NCBI GenBank assembly: GCA_029641185.1
Contig: JAPWGK010000004.1
Span: 2,108,001 to 2,172,000 of the forward strand
Origin: Pseudofabraea citricarpa
Lineage: Eukaryota; Ascomycota; Leotiomycetes; Helotiales; Dermateaceae
Direction: 5' to 3'
Length of the DNA: 64,000 nt
Shown: positions 12,126-25,401 of the stretch, in pieces
Layout: each line of letters starts with the position of its first letter
How positions within the stretch are numbered: position 1 is the first letter of the stretch
The notes under the pieces: model-generated
Database searches by the model: none
Told to the model about the DNA's origin: nothing
What the model saw: only the letters and a program-made list of their open reading frames with translations
Translations under genes and position numbers: made by a program

Positions 12126-12807
12126 CACCACACGAGAAGAGCTGAATCAAGCGAGTTCAACAAGTGTGGAAGAGCTGTGACAGTGCCTGGCCTTTGCTAT
12201 GGATTTGTTGGAAGGTTATCCCTATATACCCATACGCATGGTCCTGATCTCAAGATCCAACATGGCCCCAGCCGCCTCTCAGCCGTCACCCGCTGCAAGG
12301 CTCCGTCGTGCAGATGCCCAGGTTCTGCCTTTCATAGGCTGTGAAAGCCAAGGCCGATATCAAACGGATGAGGTATGCCAGGTTTCTGTCCCTCTTTCGT
12401 GGGGATCCAGTAATAAGATGGCCAGCTCCATAGGCTTCCAGGTGTCAGAGCCCCTGCAAGGATTCCTCCGCCAACTAAACTGAATAAAAAGATCAGACAA
12501 CAGAGAATCTTCCAATGACAAACAAAGCAGTCCATTCAACGGCTCCCTTGATGCATGATCTAGCTTCATTCTGTACTTTCTGGAACATCCACGATTCTAC
12601 TGTCACTACTTTTTGACGCTGGTTTCTTCCTTTTATCTGACCAAAGTTGACTTGCGTTAAAAGGTTGATGAGGTTCTCCAAATATCATATCCTCTTCATG
12701 AACATTGTCATTTGCAACATTATTGCCACATCTAACCAACCACCGGATTCTGATCACAGTATGGAACTCGATTCAACATACCTGATATTCATGCTAATTA
12801 GAGCTAG
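12126..12807. other. Divergent intergenic region
   Basis: About 680 bases shared as promoter space by the minus-strand unknown gene and the giant helicase-AAA gene. Frames seen here are short and overlap on both strands without coding support. Confidence 0.45.
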
Positions 12808-15800
12808 ATGGTGCCGCCTCTTGACAATGTTAGGCTTGCCCGCCTCAACAAGCTGTTCAACGAAGTCCTGCTTGGGAAGAGATTGTTGAATACCCCCCGC
12901 GATGGAAAGAACTTCATCGAGGCCCTATGTGCCCAACCGCATGCACCAGATTGTGTTCATCGAATAAGATCAAGCCCATCAGGCTTGATTGCATTGCAAA
13001 CGGCCATGCGCCTTGACACATCTGAGAAATTCATGAACGAAGACGTTGTGCGGCTACTTAGCTACATTCAAACACCCGAAATGAAGGCAATTGGTTCTGG
13101 CTCAGTTTTATACCAGATCCTAGAGTCCATTGTGGAACCTCCATTCTTCCTGGACGCTTACACTACTGTATTCCGAGACGGGCTGCTATGTACCGAGTCT
13201 TCCAGAGCATATGCCTTGCTCCTGTTGCACTTACTCAGTTTACCAGAATCCCCAAGACCACGACATCTGACGCTGGCTGAAAGCTCCACAATTCAAAGTG
13301 CCATCTTCAAGTCATCAGATGCTGAGACACGCAACATTGGACAAAGCATCGAACAAATGCTCTCTCTGGACCTAGAAATAATCTCTGCCACTGATTCCGT
13401 TGACGTTTCAGGACCTGGAGGACGGCATAATAATGACTCAGCAAATATCAAGGAGATCTCCATCATGCCAACCCAAGATGAGCTGCTATCCAGAGAACCT
13501 CCATTTTTACGACTGTCTGGATATTTGAATCAATTTATGATACCAGCACCATCGAACGAAGATGCGTCTATATTTCTGGAATTGCATAAGGATAACCAAT
13601 TTCGCCTGCTTCGAGAAGATATGCTGGGTGGGATTCGAGAGGAGCTTCAGAAATCGGCTGCCGGTGATTCAGAACGTCATAAAGGCTTGCTATTTCAAAA
13701 ACTTCAATTGGTCAGCATAGACTGTGGCACCGAAACATGTTGGCACCCTTGGGCAATTAGCCTCCAGTGTCAAGGGCCACTTCCACAGCTGAAAAATGTC
13801 AAATCCGACCACGAGAAATTTCTTAGAAAACACACACACATACTGAGGCACCAGAACATGGCATGCTTGTTCGTTGATGATGAAATCGTGGCTTTTTCAA
13901 CAATCCATCGAGACATTCAGAAGCTCATAGCTACTCCCGCCAGTATAGTAGTTGAAATCGACGACGCTTCTGTCAAATCGGCTATGATAAAATTAAAGAT
14001 GGGTGAAAAGATCAAGCTTCTTCAGCTAGATACAGCAACATTGTCCCACGAACCATTTTTGCGCCGACTTCAGAAGCTCAAAAACATGCCGCTTGCCCAA
14101 GAACTTCTCCTATGGGAAGAAGGTCAGCCTTTGAAGTCACCATCATTTAAACCAACGAATGTCATAGAGAATCTTAGAGAAGGGAATGAGTTACAACACT
14201 TATTAGGAACGAAAAAGCGTGTCATATCAGATGAATATGAAATACGCTCTCTTCGTGCAAGTCTATCTCAGCGTGTCAGTCTTGTACAAAGGCCTCCAGG
14301 TAAGACTAGCTTCATACCCCGCCCTCAGGCTGTGTATTCAGAGAAACAAATTTTCTTTCTATAGGAACATGGGTATCTCAACCAAGTGAAGTGGCTTACA
14401 TAGTGTGACGGCCAGAAAATTTCTACTTGTCAGAACAGCTTGGTTGATTCTAACTACTTCTAGGCACTGCTAAATTGATCATTGGTACCCTCGTCGCAAA
14501 GGCCCTCCATGACTCAACATCTGAGGTTATCCTTGTGGTTTGCTGTACGAACGATGCCCTCGATAACTTCTGTGAGGATCTTCTGGACATTGGCATATCT
14601 GAATCTGTGATAGTCCGTTTTGGAGGCCAGTCGACTGACCGGATCAGACCTATCAAACTTGAGCAGGGACCCCGTGCCAGATTTACTCCGCTGCAACGAA
14701 ATCAAATTAATCAAGCTAAAGTTCGTATACAAAAATGGAAGGATCAGCTTGAAGGGGCCTTTTCTCGATTCAGCTCTGCCAAAGTCCAAAAATGCCAACT
14801 ACTTGACTACCTGGAATTCTCAGTCGAAGAATTACCATTCTTTGAGACTTTCTCTGTGCCAAAGTCAGAAAACGGTGAAGTCGTCATTGGGAAGGCCGGT
14901 AAACGTGTTACAGAATTCTATCTCCTAGATCGCTGGCTGCGAAATGAGGAAAACCCAGGCGCTTTCCAGCATATCATGCCAAATGGAGCATCGAAAGTCT
15001 GGAACATGAGCCAGGATGCGAGGCAGTCTGCCTTGTCACGCTGGCAGAATTCCATACTGGAGGACCTTGCCGAGGAAATATTGACCGTTGGGGGCAGATT
15101 CAACAAAGATTATGCTGAGATACAACGCGTGTTGAGTGAAAAAGACATGGCGATCATAAAAAGCAAAAGAATAATTGCTTGTACAACGACAGGTGCTGCC
15201 AAACACTTTAACTCCATACAAGCTGCGTTCCCAAGCGTTGTTTTGGTTGAAGAAGCTGGAGAAATTTTGGAGTCTCATATTTTAACTGCCCTTGGGCCAT
15301 ACACTGAGCAACTGATTATGATCGGAGACCATCAGCAGCTTCGACCAAAGTGTAGCTATAAGCTTAGCGTAGAGAGTGGTGAGGGATACGATCTGAATCG
15401 GTCCCTTTTTGAGAGGTTGATACTCAAGGGTTTTCCCCACATAACCTTGTCTGAACAGCATCAGATGAGGCCTGAGATATCCTCTATCATTCGTCATCTC
15501 ACATATCCTCATCTCACGGATGCCGAGTCGACTCTACGGCGCAAAAATTTGCGTAAGTCCAAAATATTTTCCTCTCCTATTATTTCAACGGTTTGTTGGT
15601 ATTCCAATAATTCAGCTAACAAGTTTAATATCAGGCGGCTTTTGGACAAACGTGATGTTCATCAATCACACTGAACTAGAAACCGAGGTGACAGAGAGTG
15701 TTGAAATTCGCGAAGACGCAGGTCACTCGAAGCAGAATCACTTTGAAGCTTGCATGATCCTTAAATGTGTTCGTTATCTTACGCAACAGGGTTATGGATC

Positions 15801-18800
15801 TGAGAATATGGTTATCTTGACTCCATACCTTGGACAATTGAAATTGCTTTGCGATATGCTTGCCAAAGATAATGATCCAGTCTTGAATCATTTGGATAGA
15901 TTCGATCTTCTCCGCAGTGGTTTGTTAAAAGACCTTGACTCATCGGAGTCAAAACCCCCTTTAAGAATATCAACAATCGGTGAGTGCCCATTCGTATCAC
16001 CTTTCATTAATTATTCTCGGAATACCGTTGGCATGATCAAAATCGAAATAAAAGTATATTAGGATTGAAGCTTACAGAAGGTCGCAGATAACTACCAAGG
16101 CCAGGAAAGTGATATAGTCTTGGTATCATTGACACGAAGCAACAAATACCACGACATTGGTTTTATGTCTGCACCAGAAAGACTTAATTTTTTTGTTTCT
16201 CGAGCACGGAATGCATTAATCATGATTGGAAATGTGACCACATTTATGCAGTCTCCCAAGGGAGCGCCTACTTGGAGCAAATTTCTAGACTTCCTTAGAA
16301 GTGCGAAGCAGATCTATGAAGGATTCCCTACTAAGTGTGAGCAGCATTCTTACCAAGCAGCTTTATTATCACATCCTGACGACTTCGATAAACGTTCCCC
16401 CGATGGAGGTTGCAATCTGCCATGGTATGTTATTATATCCCAAAACGATGATGTGCAATACTGACCCCATATTCCTAGCGGTGCTCAATTAAGTTGTGGT
16501 CTACACATCTGCTCAAGCAAGTGCCACTCGCTTAGTGATCATTCTGGGGTACTGTGTAAGGCTGCTATTCAAAGGCAGTGTCCAAATGGTCATGTACAGA
16601 CCTGGAAATGCCACGAAGGAGCTCCCAAGATCTGCCAGGCTTGTGAGAACGCCGCAAACGTTGCCCAAGATGAAGCTCAGAAGGCGGCTGCGTACCAGAA
16701 AAGAACGGATAAAACAACCAAAAAGCATTTGAAAAAAGCCGCGCGCATCAATGAGGCGATTGCAAAGCTTACACGAGCCGAAGAGGGCGCAAAGATATGT
16801 TTTGAGCAACAGACTATAGCAACAAAAGATTTTGAATCGATTAGCGAGCCACGCCGACCCCAACCATCAGGCGCCACTCCAGAAAACACATCTGGACAGT
16901 CACGAGAGAGCGTCTCAACGGTATTACAGCGTTCAGCAAGCCAAAAATCTAATTTAAATAATGAAAATAACCCTCAAGTTGCTTTGACATCCCCCTTGAA
17001 TCATAGTCAATCAAAGGCTGGGAAGGAGTGGCAGCGACAGAAGGACCAAGAAATGGCAAAAAACGCAGCAATCGATAGAATCATGGAAATGATTGGACTA
17101 GAAGAAGTTAAGGATCAGGTCCTGAAAATCAAGGCGAAAGTTGAAACTTCGAAGCGTCAGGGCGTTGACCTCAGAAAAGAACGCCTCGGCGTAGTTCTTT
17201 TAGGAAACCCCGGAACAGGCAAAACTACTGTTGCTAGACATTACGCAAAAGTTCTGGCTTCTCTGGACGTGCTCTCTGGCGATGGCTTTGTTGAAACCAC
17301 TGGCTTTCGTCTTGCCTCTGGGGGCGCACAGGAAATAAATCAAAATGTTGCAACGCTAAGAAAAAGTGGCGGCGGTGTTTATTTCATCGACGAGGCTTAC
17401 CAACTTGCCGAAACTCACGCCCCTGATGTTAAGATAGTCTTGGACTTCTTGCTCGCTGAAATAGAGAATCAAGTTGGAAAAGTTGTGTTCATATTTGCCG
17501 GATATCGCAAGCAAATGGAGAAATTTTTTGACCACAATCCGAGACTCCTCAGCCGCATCCCTTATACTCTACATTTCGAAGACTATGTCGATGCTGAACT
17601 TCTGGAAATGCTACAACACCATGTCCAAAAAACTTTCGGTGGACGTATGGTTGTCGAGGATGGCATGGGTGGATTGTACATGCGCATTGCCATGCGTCGG
17701 CTTGGTAGAGGGAGAGGGCGCGAAGGCTTCGGTAATGCACGTGCGTTAGAAAACTTGTTTTCTCGGATTCAAGAACGACAAGCTGATCGTCTAACAAAAG
17801 AGCGAAGGGATGGACTATGTCCTAACGACTATTTTCTCTCTAAAGAGGATCTCATTGGACCAGATCCATCAACGGCCTTACTAGTATGCCCAGCCTGGGA
17901 GAAGCTAAAGAAGCTCACCGGGCTAAAGGCTGTGAAGGACTCTGTCAGCTTCATGCTTGATATGATCCAAACCAATTATAAACGAGAACTTCAGGAGAAA
18001 GAACCAGTCGCTGTATCCCTCAATCGAGTCTTCCTAGGTTCGCCTGGAACTGGTAAGACAACTGTGGCCAAGCTTTATGGCCAAATCCTTGCAGCTACTG
18101 GTCTTTTAAGTAATGGGGAAGGTATGACAACACTAAAAGTTATTTGGGACTCTCACTGACATTTCATTGCAGTCGTCGTCAAGAATCCCAGTGATTTTGT
18201 TGGGAAATATTTTGGCCACACCGAAGCCAACACAAGAGCCATTCTCGAAAACACAATCGGTAAAGTCTTGATCATAGATGAAGCGTACATACTATATTCT
18301 AAGGACGATCGAAATTCATTCAAAAATGATGTCATTGATACTCTGGTGGCAGAAATACAGAGTGTTCCAGGTGATGATCGATGCGTGCTACTTTTAGGAT
18401 ACGAAGATGACATGGTTGAAATGGTAAGTAATTACCTAATTTTAAATGTTTATTTGAGGTTGCTGATAGTTCTTAAGTTTCAAAACGTAAATCCCGGCCT
18501 AACACGGCGCTTTCAATTGTCAGATGCGTTCCGATTTGAGGACTTTACAGATGTCGAACTTGAGGAGATTCTGCGGATGAAATTTCAGGATCAGGATCTA
18601 GGAACCACTGAAATGGCGATATCAGTTGCTATCGGTTGTCTCAATCGTGCACGCAATGGATTGAACTTTGGCAACGGTGGCGAGGTGGAAAATCTTATTG
18701 GAAAAGCCAAGGCAAATTTTCAGAGTCGACAATCTCTTCTACCAGTTGACCAACGCTCTGTGGACTTTATTTTTGAACCAGAAGATTTTGATCCAGACTA

Positions 18801-20216
18801 TGATCGAGTTTTGAATGCAGGTACCGATTTGCAGCACCTCTTTCGTGGTATGACCGGCTTCGAGTCCATTATCTCAAAGCTTGATGGTTACATAAAAGCT
18901 GCTAATGGCATGCGCGCCAAGGGCCTCGATCCTCGAGGTCATATTCCTATGAATTTTGTATTTAAAGGACCTCCTGGTAGGTGATATAGGTATCTTTCTA
19001 TTCATTCCCGACTAAACTTTCCGTAGGTACTGGAAAAACAACAGCAGCCAGAAAGTTCGGTCAGGTTTTCTACTCACTGGGCTTCTTATCAAAAGTGGAG
19101 GTAGTTGAGGTATCTTCTTCGGACTTGATTGCCGAATACATAGGGCAAACCGGCCCAAAGACATTAAAGGCTTTTGAAAGAGGTCTTGGAAAAGTTCTTT
19201 TCATCGATGAAGCATATCGTCTCGCGCAGGGCAATTTTTCCCAAGAAGCAATTGACGAGATCGTTGACCTCATGACGAAGCCAAAATTTGCCGGAAAGAT
19301 GGTGATTATTTTAGCCGGTTACGACAATGATATGAATACGCTTCTACGCGTCAACGAAGGTTTGAGCAGTCGATTCACCACCGACATCAACTTTCCAGCC
19401 TTATCTCCCGACCAATCTCTTCAGGTCCTTGAGGAGGCTCTAACCGAGAACCATGTCACTTTCCCGACCTTAAAGAATCCCGATGTTCATGAAGAGCTAC
19501 GACGTTATGTGCTGAAACTCTCCAGATTAAAGTCCTGGGGCAATGCACGTGATATTCGAACTCTTGCAAAAAGTATGTCTGCAGCTGTCTTTCAGGACAT
19601 TGCGGCACAAGATGAAGCTGCAGTCATTTCGGAAAAGAAAGCGTTCATGTGTGTTCGAACCATGCTCAAAGAACGCCAAGAACGAGCCGACACCAGTAGC
19701 GAGAGTATCACAGAGTAATACTTTCCTGATCATGCTGTTCGAACACAAAATTCGCTTGGCCCTTCCCCCACAGCTAACCCCGCACCGTCACAATCCTCCA
19801 CAAATGCCTCTCATCCGTCAACGATAAATTCATCGCATTCACCCCTGGCCAACCTCCAAACCTCCTTCCGTGATACCGGTGTGTCAGATGCTCAACTTCA
19901 TCGGCAGTTTTCTGATCAGCTTGAACTATCTCGGCTATTTGACGAACTAACCCAAGAACGAGAACTCGTATTCAAATCAGCTAAGAAAACCGATGCGGAA
20001 TCAATGGTGGAATCTGAGCAAAGTAACGCCAATCCCTCTACGCAAGACACCGACGATTTCCGAAGGCGCGAAGAAAATCGAAAACGTGCTACCGAGGGAC
20101 GCAGATGCATTGAGAAGGAAATCGCAGAGGCTCGAGCTCGAAAGGAGCAGGAACTTGTGCACCAGAATAAGCTGAGAGATCTGGGATTCTGTATGCAGGG
20201 GTTTCCGTGGATCTAG
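12808..20216 (+). CDS. Giant NFX1-type SF1 helicase fused to three CbbX-type AAA ATPase domains
   Basis: Exons: 12808-14299, 14464-15552, 15635-15979, 16088-16424, 16479-18121, 18173-18423, 18478-18976, 19027-19704, 19774-20216; 2258 aa with the frame closing. Residues 1-480 are a helical N-terminus. Residues ~480-1030 are an SF1 helicase of the ZNFX1/NFX1 kind: Walker B-like VVLVEEAGE, motif III GDHQQLRP, QHQMRP, motif V DNYQGQESD, motif VI ERLNFFVSRAR. Its Walker A reads RPPGTAKL, a degenerate form. A Cys/His-rich knuckle follows (CNLPCGAQLSCGLHICSSKC). Three AAA domains then carry intact P-loops (GNPGTGKTT near residue 1330, GSPGTGKTT near 1607, GPPGTGKTT near 1884) and IDEAY Walker B motifs. 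A charged coiled-coil-like tail ends the protein. The last intron (19705-19773) is the least certain; without it the protein stops at 19718. The family is fungal and poorly characterised; RNA surveillance or remodelling is inference. Confidence 0.85.
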
Positions 20217-21047
20217 AAGAGTGGCGTATATCGATGTTCTGGAGATAGTCGCTTTGCCTCAGATGCGCAATTGGGCATCTGAGGGATTTGGGTTCATAGC
20301 AGATAGATTATTTCGATGGCGTGGCTAAGTATTAGTTAGGGAACCATTTTGATGTCCCTCATTTTTTGTCTTGATTCAACGGGCTTTGCGGCTTTATTGT
20401 GAAGATTAGAAGTCGAAATTTGGTTGACTTGATTCGAATCGTCTGGTTTTGCCGTGCTTCCTCGCTTAACTTCCTTTTCCCCGGCCATTTAAAAGCGGTA
20501 TATATATAGTCTGCCGCGTTAATTTACTACAATTTGATGGTGATGCGACATTTGGATTCTTATGGAGCCGACCGATTGTTTGAGAATCACAGGCTGCGAG
20601 GGTCAAAACTTTGTATCTGCACTTCCTCTACATGTAAATCATGTTCCCCACTCTCGCTTACCAAGAAAAGGGGTTGTCGACTAATAATCGTCCGAACTGG
20701 TGTCCGTGTAGGCAACAATGCTGTTGGGCCCAACGTTGGGAATTCATAACGAGGGACCCAGGACAAATGTAGCTGGTCTTATGGTAATATATCTTTTGAG
20801 CTTACAACGATGTCACGAGAAAAGGTGCTGCGAAACTAATCAGCAGACCAGGAAGGGCGAAGCCACATGTGTGCGATCTCGTGCGATGGAAAAGCATCAT
20901 AATGGATCAGTACTAATCTAAAAGAACGTCTGTACTCCGACCAGTATCCCAAGAGCCGCTGTTTCAAATCCCAGCCATAACTCCACCTCAGTCATCCCAA
21001 GTCCCATTACCAATCAATTATCAGCGCGAACGATGGACCCAACCACT
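20217..21047. other. Convergent intergenic region
   Basis: About 830 bases between the giant gene and a minus-strand gene. No supported frame, repeat or RNA gene seen. Confidence 0.45.
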
Positions 21048-22133
21048 TCAGATTGCATTGGGGCGTACACAACGAAGGATTCGCGGGGTATTCTTAGATA
21101 ACATCTTCCAGGCCCGGACAATCTCAACTGTCTGATTGTGAGGCTTTGTAAAAGTAACCACAGTACCAAAGTTCAAGCTCTGGATGCTGTCCGCGATCTT
21201 AAACATTGAGACGCTCTTATTGCACCTAGGAAGAATGCCCCAGAACTCATCATTTGTCTTGACCTGGTGGCGTTTGCTAAAACACTCTTCCATGGGAAAC
21301 ATGTTGAAGATAGCATAGACACCCTCAGCATATCCACGGCTATCGATTCTGACGACGGCATTGAAGCCAGTAGTGTCCCATTCTTCAAGCTGGTCAGCAT
21401 CCTCCTTTGATTTGACTTCCTTGCCAAAGTTGAGCATCTTGCCCTTGTCGTCTGTAGGCTCATAGTACTCAAGAATGCCAATTTGGTGGAATGTAAAACC
21501 ATCTGTATCTGGTCCTGTCGAATAGAACGGCTTGGTTGAATACTCGGATCTGGATGTCTTGTGAACACCAGAGGGCTGTGGGAACATGGGACTGCAGTTT
21601 GTATTTACACCAAGAATGTTCGTGCTGTAGGGACGGATGTTGACGGCTGCGTTATCATGGTGAGGTTGAAGATCGTAAGCCTGTATTCAAGTTATTAGTC
21701 TTGATTCGGTTATCTTCGTGAGAAAGAATTCACCTCAGGATTGATGCGATAACCAATGCCAGATTTTTCATGGCCGACATAGATTCTGGGACGATGATCG
21801 CGTTGCAATAGACCACAGAGCTCCCTGAGACTTTTATCGTTTGTGAACCGCATCGAACTTGTAAAAGAATCAAATAGTTAGCATTATCTCAAGGTGAGAT
21901 TCATAGGATCATACTCACGCGATCTTACTGATGATTTCAATGTCAGTTGGGCACTTGAGTCGGTCTCCCCACAGTGCTTTTGTACTTCTAGCTGCCCATT
22001 CATACAAGGCTTCCTGGTCTGCCTTGACTGGAAAGTGCTTGTCTATCTCCATGCTCATATCAGTAATCATCCTGTCAAAATTCTTTGAGCAATGTTTCTC
22101 AAAGCGCTCAAAGGCTTTGTCTGTGGCAGGCAT
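21048..22133 (-). CDS. Hypothetical protein, three exons
   Basis: The model is 21919-22133, 21734-21857 and 21048-21680, 323 aa, frame closed. It starts MPATDKAFERFEKHCSKNFD with an amphipathic helical segment. The middle has the block RIYVGHEKSGIGYRINPE, and the C-terminal half is a mixed domain with GFNAVVRIDSRGYAEGVYAIF and MFKIADSIQSLNFGTVVTFT. No signal peptide or TM segment is present and no domain family was recognised. Introns have GTGAGT/AAG and GTGAAT/CAG ends. It is divergent from another orphan gene at 22746; the two share 612 bases of upstream sequence and may be co-regulated. Confidence 0.75.
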
Positions 22134-22745
22134 GGTGACAGGTCGAAAAGCGAATGAGGTAATATGGTGTGCTGGCTATGCCGGAGCGGACGACGAACGC
22201 GGTTCTGCGATATATACCTTTTGTTTGCTCGCTACGGGGCCGCGCTAACGCATTCTGGTTAGCACAAGAGATAGTCATCCTTGTGATCGAATCACTAGGA
22301 ATCATTATGAAGACTTAAACTTTGCAAGATTGTCTAGATTCTTTCCATGTTTGATTTACTGCCTGTAATTAAGTCACTCCGGAAAGTCTGATTAGATTAT
22401 CTGGCCAATTAGAAACACGGACTGAAATGTCTCTTCTAATTGCACAAAGGTTGCCATGCAAACCCGTATCTTCACCTGGATATCTTTGGTATTTGCTCTG
22501 ATCATGCATGATTTGTTCAAACTCTCTGTTGATGTTATGATTTTTGATTCTATTGTCTGTTCAGCTGGAAACACACACTCAGATGTCTCTTACAATCACA
22601 CAGTGGTATCCAGGTAAAACTGTGCTGCTATGATTGCATGCAATTTGACACAAGATGCTGGAGGATAAGTACCAAGGTCCCACATCTTGTGTCTTGTATC
22701 TTCTCTTGCCATCTGCCCATATACTACCTCCTGTTGATTCGCATG
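22134..22745. other. Divergent intergenic region
   Basis: 612 bases of shared promoter space between two orphan genes. No distinctive motif recognised. Confidence 0.4.
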
Positions 22746-24220
22746 ATGGCTCCTCTGAGATTTTTTAACTACATGCCAGCAGAACTACCAAGGCCATCTG
22801 ACATGCAAGCCCATCCTACCAAGTATTCCCACAATCTTTTTCAAATTGCGAGATGTGCCCAGTGTCTTACTACAGACTGTAATTTATTCTTTCAATATGG
22901 AAATGGTGTCCTGACCAAAGAACTGCACAGCCAGCCATCTGAGTTGGAGCAACGATGTAAGTATTAGATCACTATCGCTCCATTTATGAAGAAGAGTTAG
23001 CCGGGTTGCCCATGTTTTCGATAATGCTCTACCAAGCGTGCTTGAAAACATGGAAAGAGGCTGACCTTTCACCGTGGCCTTTCCTTGTCTATCACTTAGC
23101 CCTTGACACTTTTGTTACTAACATTTCAACAGTAGATCTCCTTGCGCGAGACTTTCTCCACCAATGGATGTTTACTCACAAATCCATGCTTCTTCCCAAG
23201 TTCCAAGAGTACAAACAAAAGCTCCCACTCAAATTGATGCTTACCGAGGGTGAAGTCAAGATAAATGGAATCAGCTTCACTCCTAAAACCATGGAGGAGA
23301 CTCTAAATTTTGTAGAGAAGTTTCTAACCAGAGCTCAAATTGAGTGCAAGAAAGTTGAGAATTTCGCTAAAACCCGCTGGCCGAATCATAATTTTAGTGT
23401 TTCCGCTGGTGCACCAATACCAACTATGCCAGCCAGGCCACTACTCTATCGATTGATCCTCAACCAAGATGTATTCAAGAAAGCCATTCTCAATGACAAG
23501 ATGCACGCTTTGAGTAAGTATTCTGAATCCCACAGTTAATAAATCTTGGAATATATCTTGTAACTAATGTCTGTTTTTACTGCAGATAACATGAAACAAA
23601 TAGTGGGAATCACTTTAGACATTCCCGACCAGAAGTTCCCAGATGGAACTCCTAGAATGTATTTTCTCTCAATTTATCAGGTTGAAGATACTATTGAAGT
23701 CGTGCTTGGTGGTAACCAGGCACATTGGAAGGACTTCAGTGAATTCGAGGAGATGTCTGAAAGAGAGCGAAAGGAGCGGTACAAGACATATTTGCCAATG
23801 GTGGACCAGGCTTTCAACACCCTAATGAAATTTGAGGAACAAGCAGCACCTCAAACTGTTGGCATTGATAGCAATGACAAGGGAATCACTCTGGAGAAAC
23901 GCAAGGCGGCCATCAAAAGAATGCGGAATGACCCATCGTTTCTTGGCCGATCGGAAGAAGTCGGACAAGCTTATCGCCATGACTTTACTATGTCTAAGTG
24001 TTGTTACTGGTGCTGCGGCATGATGGGATGGAAGATCGCAAGGGACTATGGACCAGCGAAAAAGATTTGGAAGGAGAGCGATCTGGACAAATACATTATC
24101 AAAGACAAATGGGAATACAAGAACGGCATTAGCATCTGGTGTGCAGAAATGGAGTGTTCTCTGTACAGCGCCATATATCACTTCAAGTCAACCAATGATG
24201 AGAACTCCTACCGAAAATAA
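22746..24220 (+). CDS. Hypothetical protein with cysteine-rich C-terminal part
   Basis: The model is 22746-22956, 23001-23513 and 23586-24220, 452 aa; an in-frame ATG three bases earlier is equally possible. The introns are 44 and 72 nt with GTAAGT donors. The protein begins MAPLRFFNYMPAELPRPSDM and has an early CAQCLTTDC. The middle is helical (FVEKFLTRAQIECKKVENFA). Near the C-terminus lies SKCCYWCCGMMGWKIARDYG, a tight Cys cluster that might bind metal, followed by an aromatic-rich tail. No family was recognised. It is divergent from the hypothetical gene at 21048-22133. Confidence 0.72.
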
Positions 24221-25401
24221 TTCCTGTCGACTTGCGGATTATTATTGCAAGCACACCACGTCCTTGCTGCAAACCACATCGTTCTTGCAAGTAGCTTCCT
24301 TTTGCTAGTCATCTTTTCAGAACTCCTTCTTGGTCGAACTCCCTTTCCACCTTTCTCACCTTTCTTATTTTTCACATCTGTTTTGCTTTTCACATCTGTC
24401 TTGCCGCCACGTTCACTTCCACAGCCAGGTTTCCTATTCCAAGGAACGAGTGGTAGCATAACCATGCATGCACATGTTACAGATCAGTTTTGGCATTCAC
24501 CTTTTCCAAGTTATTTCCCTTGTCGGTCGTCTTCTCTTTCTCACCTTTCTCATCTGTTCTGCTACCCCCGTCACTCGCACAGCCAATTTTCGCCTTCTCA
24601 AGAACCAGAACCAGTCCCAGCAAACATGCATGACCTTGCACCCTTTACAGGTCACTATTGCCAGGAAATAAGAGAGGTTGGCATCACTTCTACTATGTTT
24701 GGATAGATGCGAGGAGGCAAGGAAAATAGAAGGGAGTTTTTGGAAAGAGCGGTGGGAACTGCCGAGCAGCAGTAAACACCAGCGGGCAGAAGCGGGCAGA
24801 TTTTCTTGTATTCTAGGAGGTTGCCTATGGAATGGAAATTCGTGCCTGGCCGTTGGTTGCATGATAGGCGATGATTTCAACAGGTTAACAAGACACAAGT
24901 CAAAAAGCTAATGCGTGTTCTAATTTAGTTATTCCAGATATCAAATCATCCGAGGTAGGTATTTCTATAGACCTTCGATTAAAACAAGCTGACAAGAGAA
25001 ACCAAATACTTATATAGCTATTTTATTTTATCATAATTATGATTTACATCTAACAAGATTTATCATTCGAGGGGCACTATACACAAGTATGTCTGCTTAC
25101 CTGCCTAGGTAGGAAGACATAGCATGACATAACACAACACAGTAGTAGAACACACAACTTAAACACAAGAGGATATTTTCTCTACCTAGAGTTTGTAATA
25201 TCAGAATATACACGAAAAACCCCCCACCCAAGAACACCCTATGGAAATCTCTTGATCCATATTAGAATACGCCCCACCCAATCCATCCTTTTCGAGTTAC
25301 CCTTCCATCCATTCATCCATTGCACGCTAAATTTTCGGCACAAGAAAAAGAAAATATTATCAGAGTTCCTTTAAAGAGGACTCATCTTCCCTTCGATATT
25401 T
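24221..25401. other. Convergent intergenic region
   Basis: About 1.2 kb. 24290-24600 is pyrimidine-rich with loosely repeated CACCTTTCTC and CACATCTGT stretches, giving long stop-poor but compositionally biased frames. 24920-25200 is AT-rich. I see no supported gene. Confidence 0.45.

Noticed and set aside
24245..24911. Overlapping long frames on both strands
   Set aside because: Explained by pyrimidine-rich simple sequence rather than coding.
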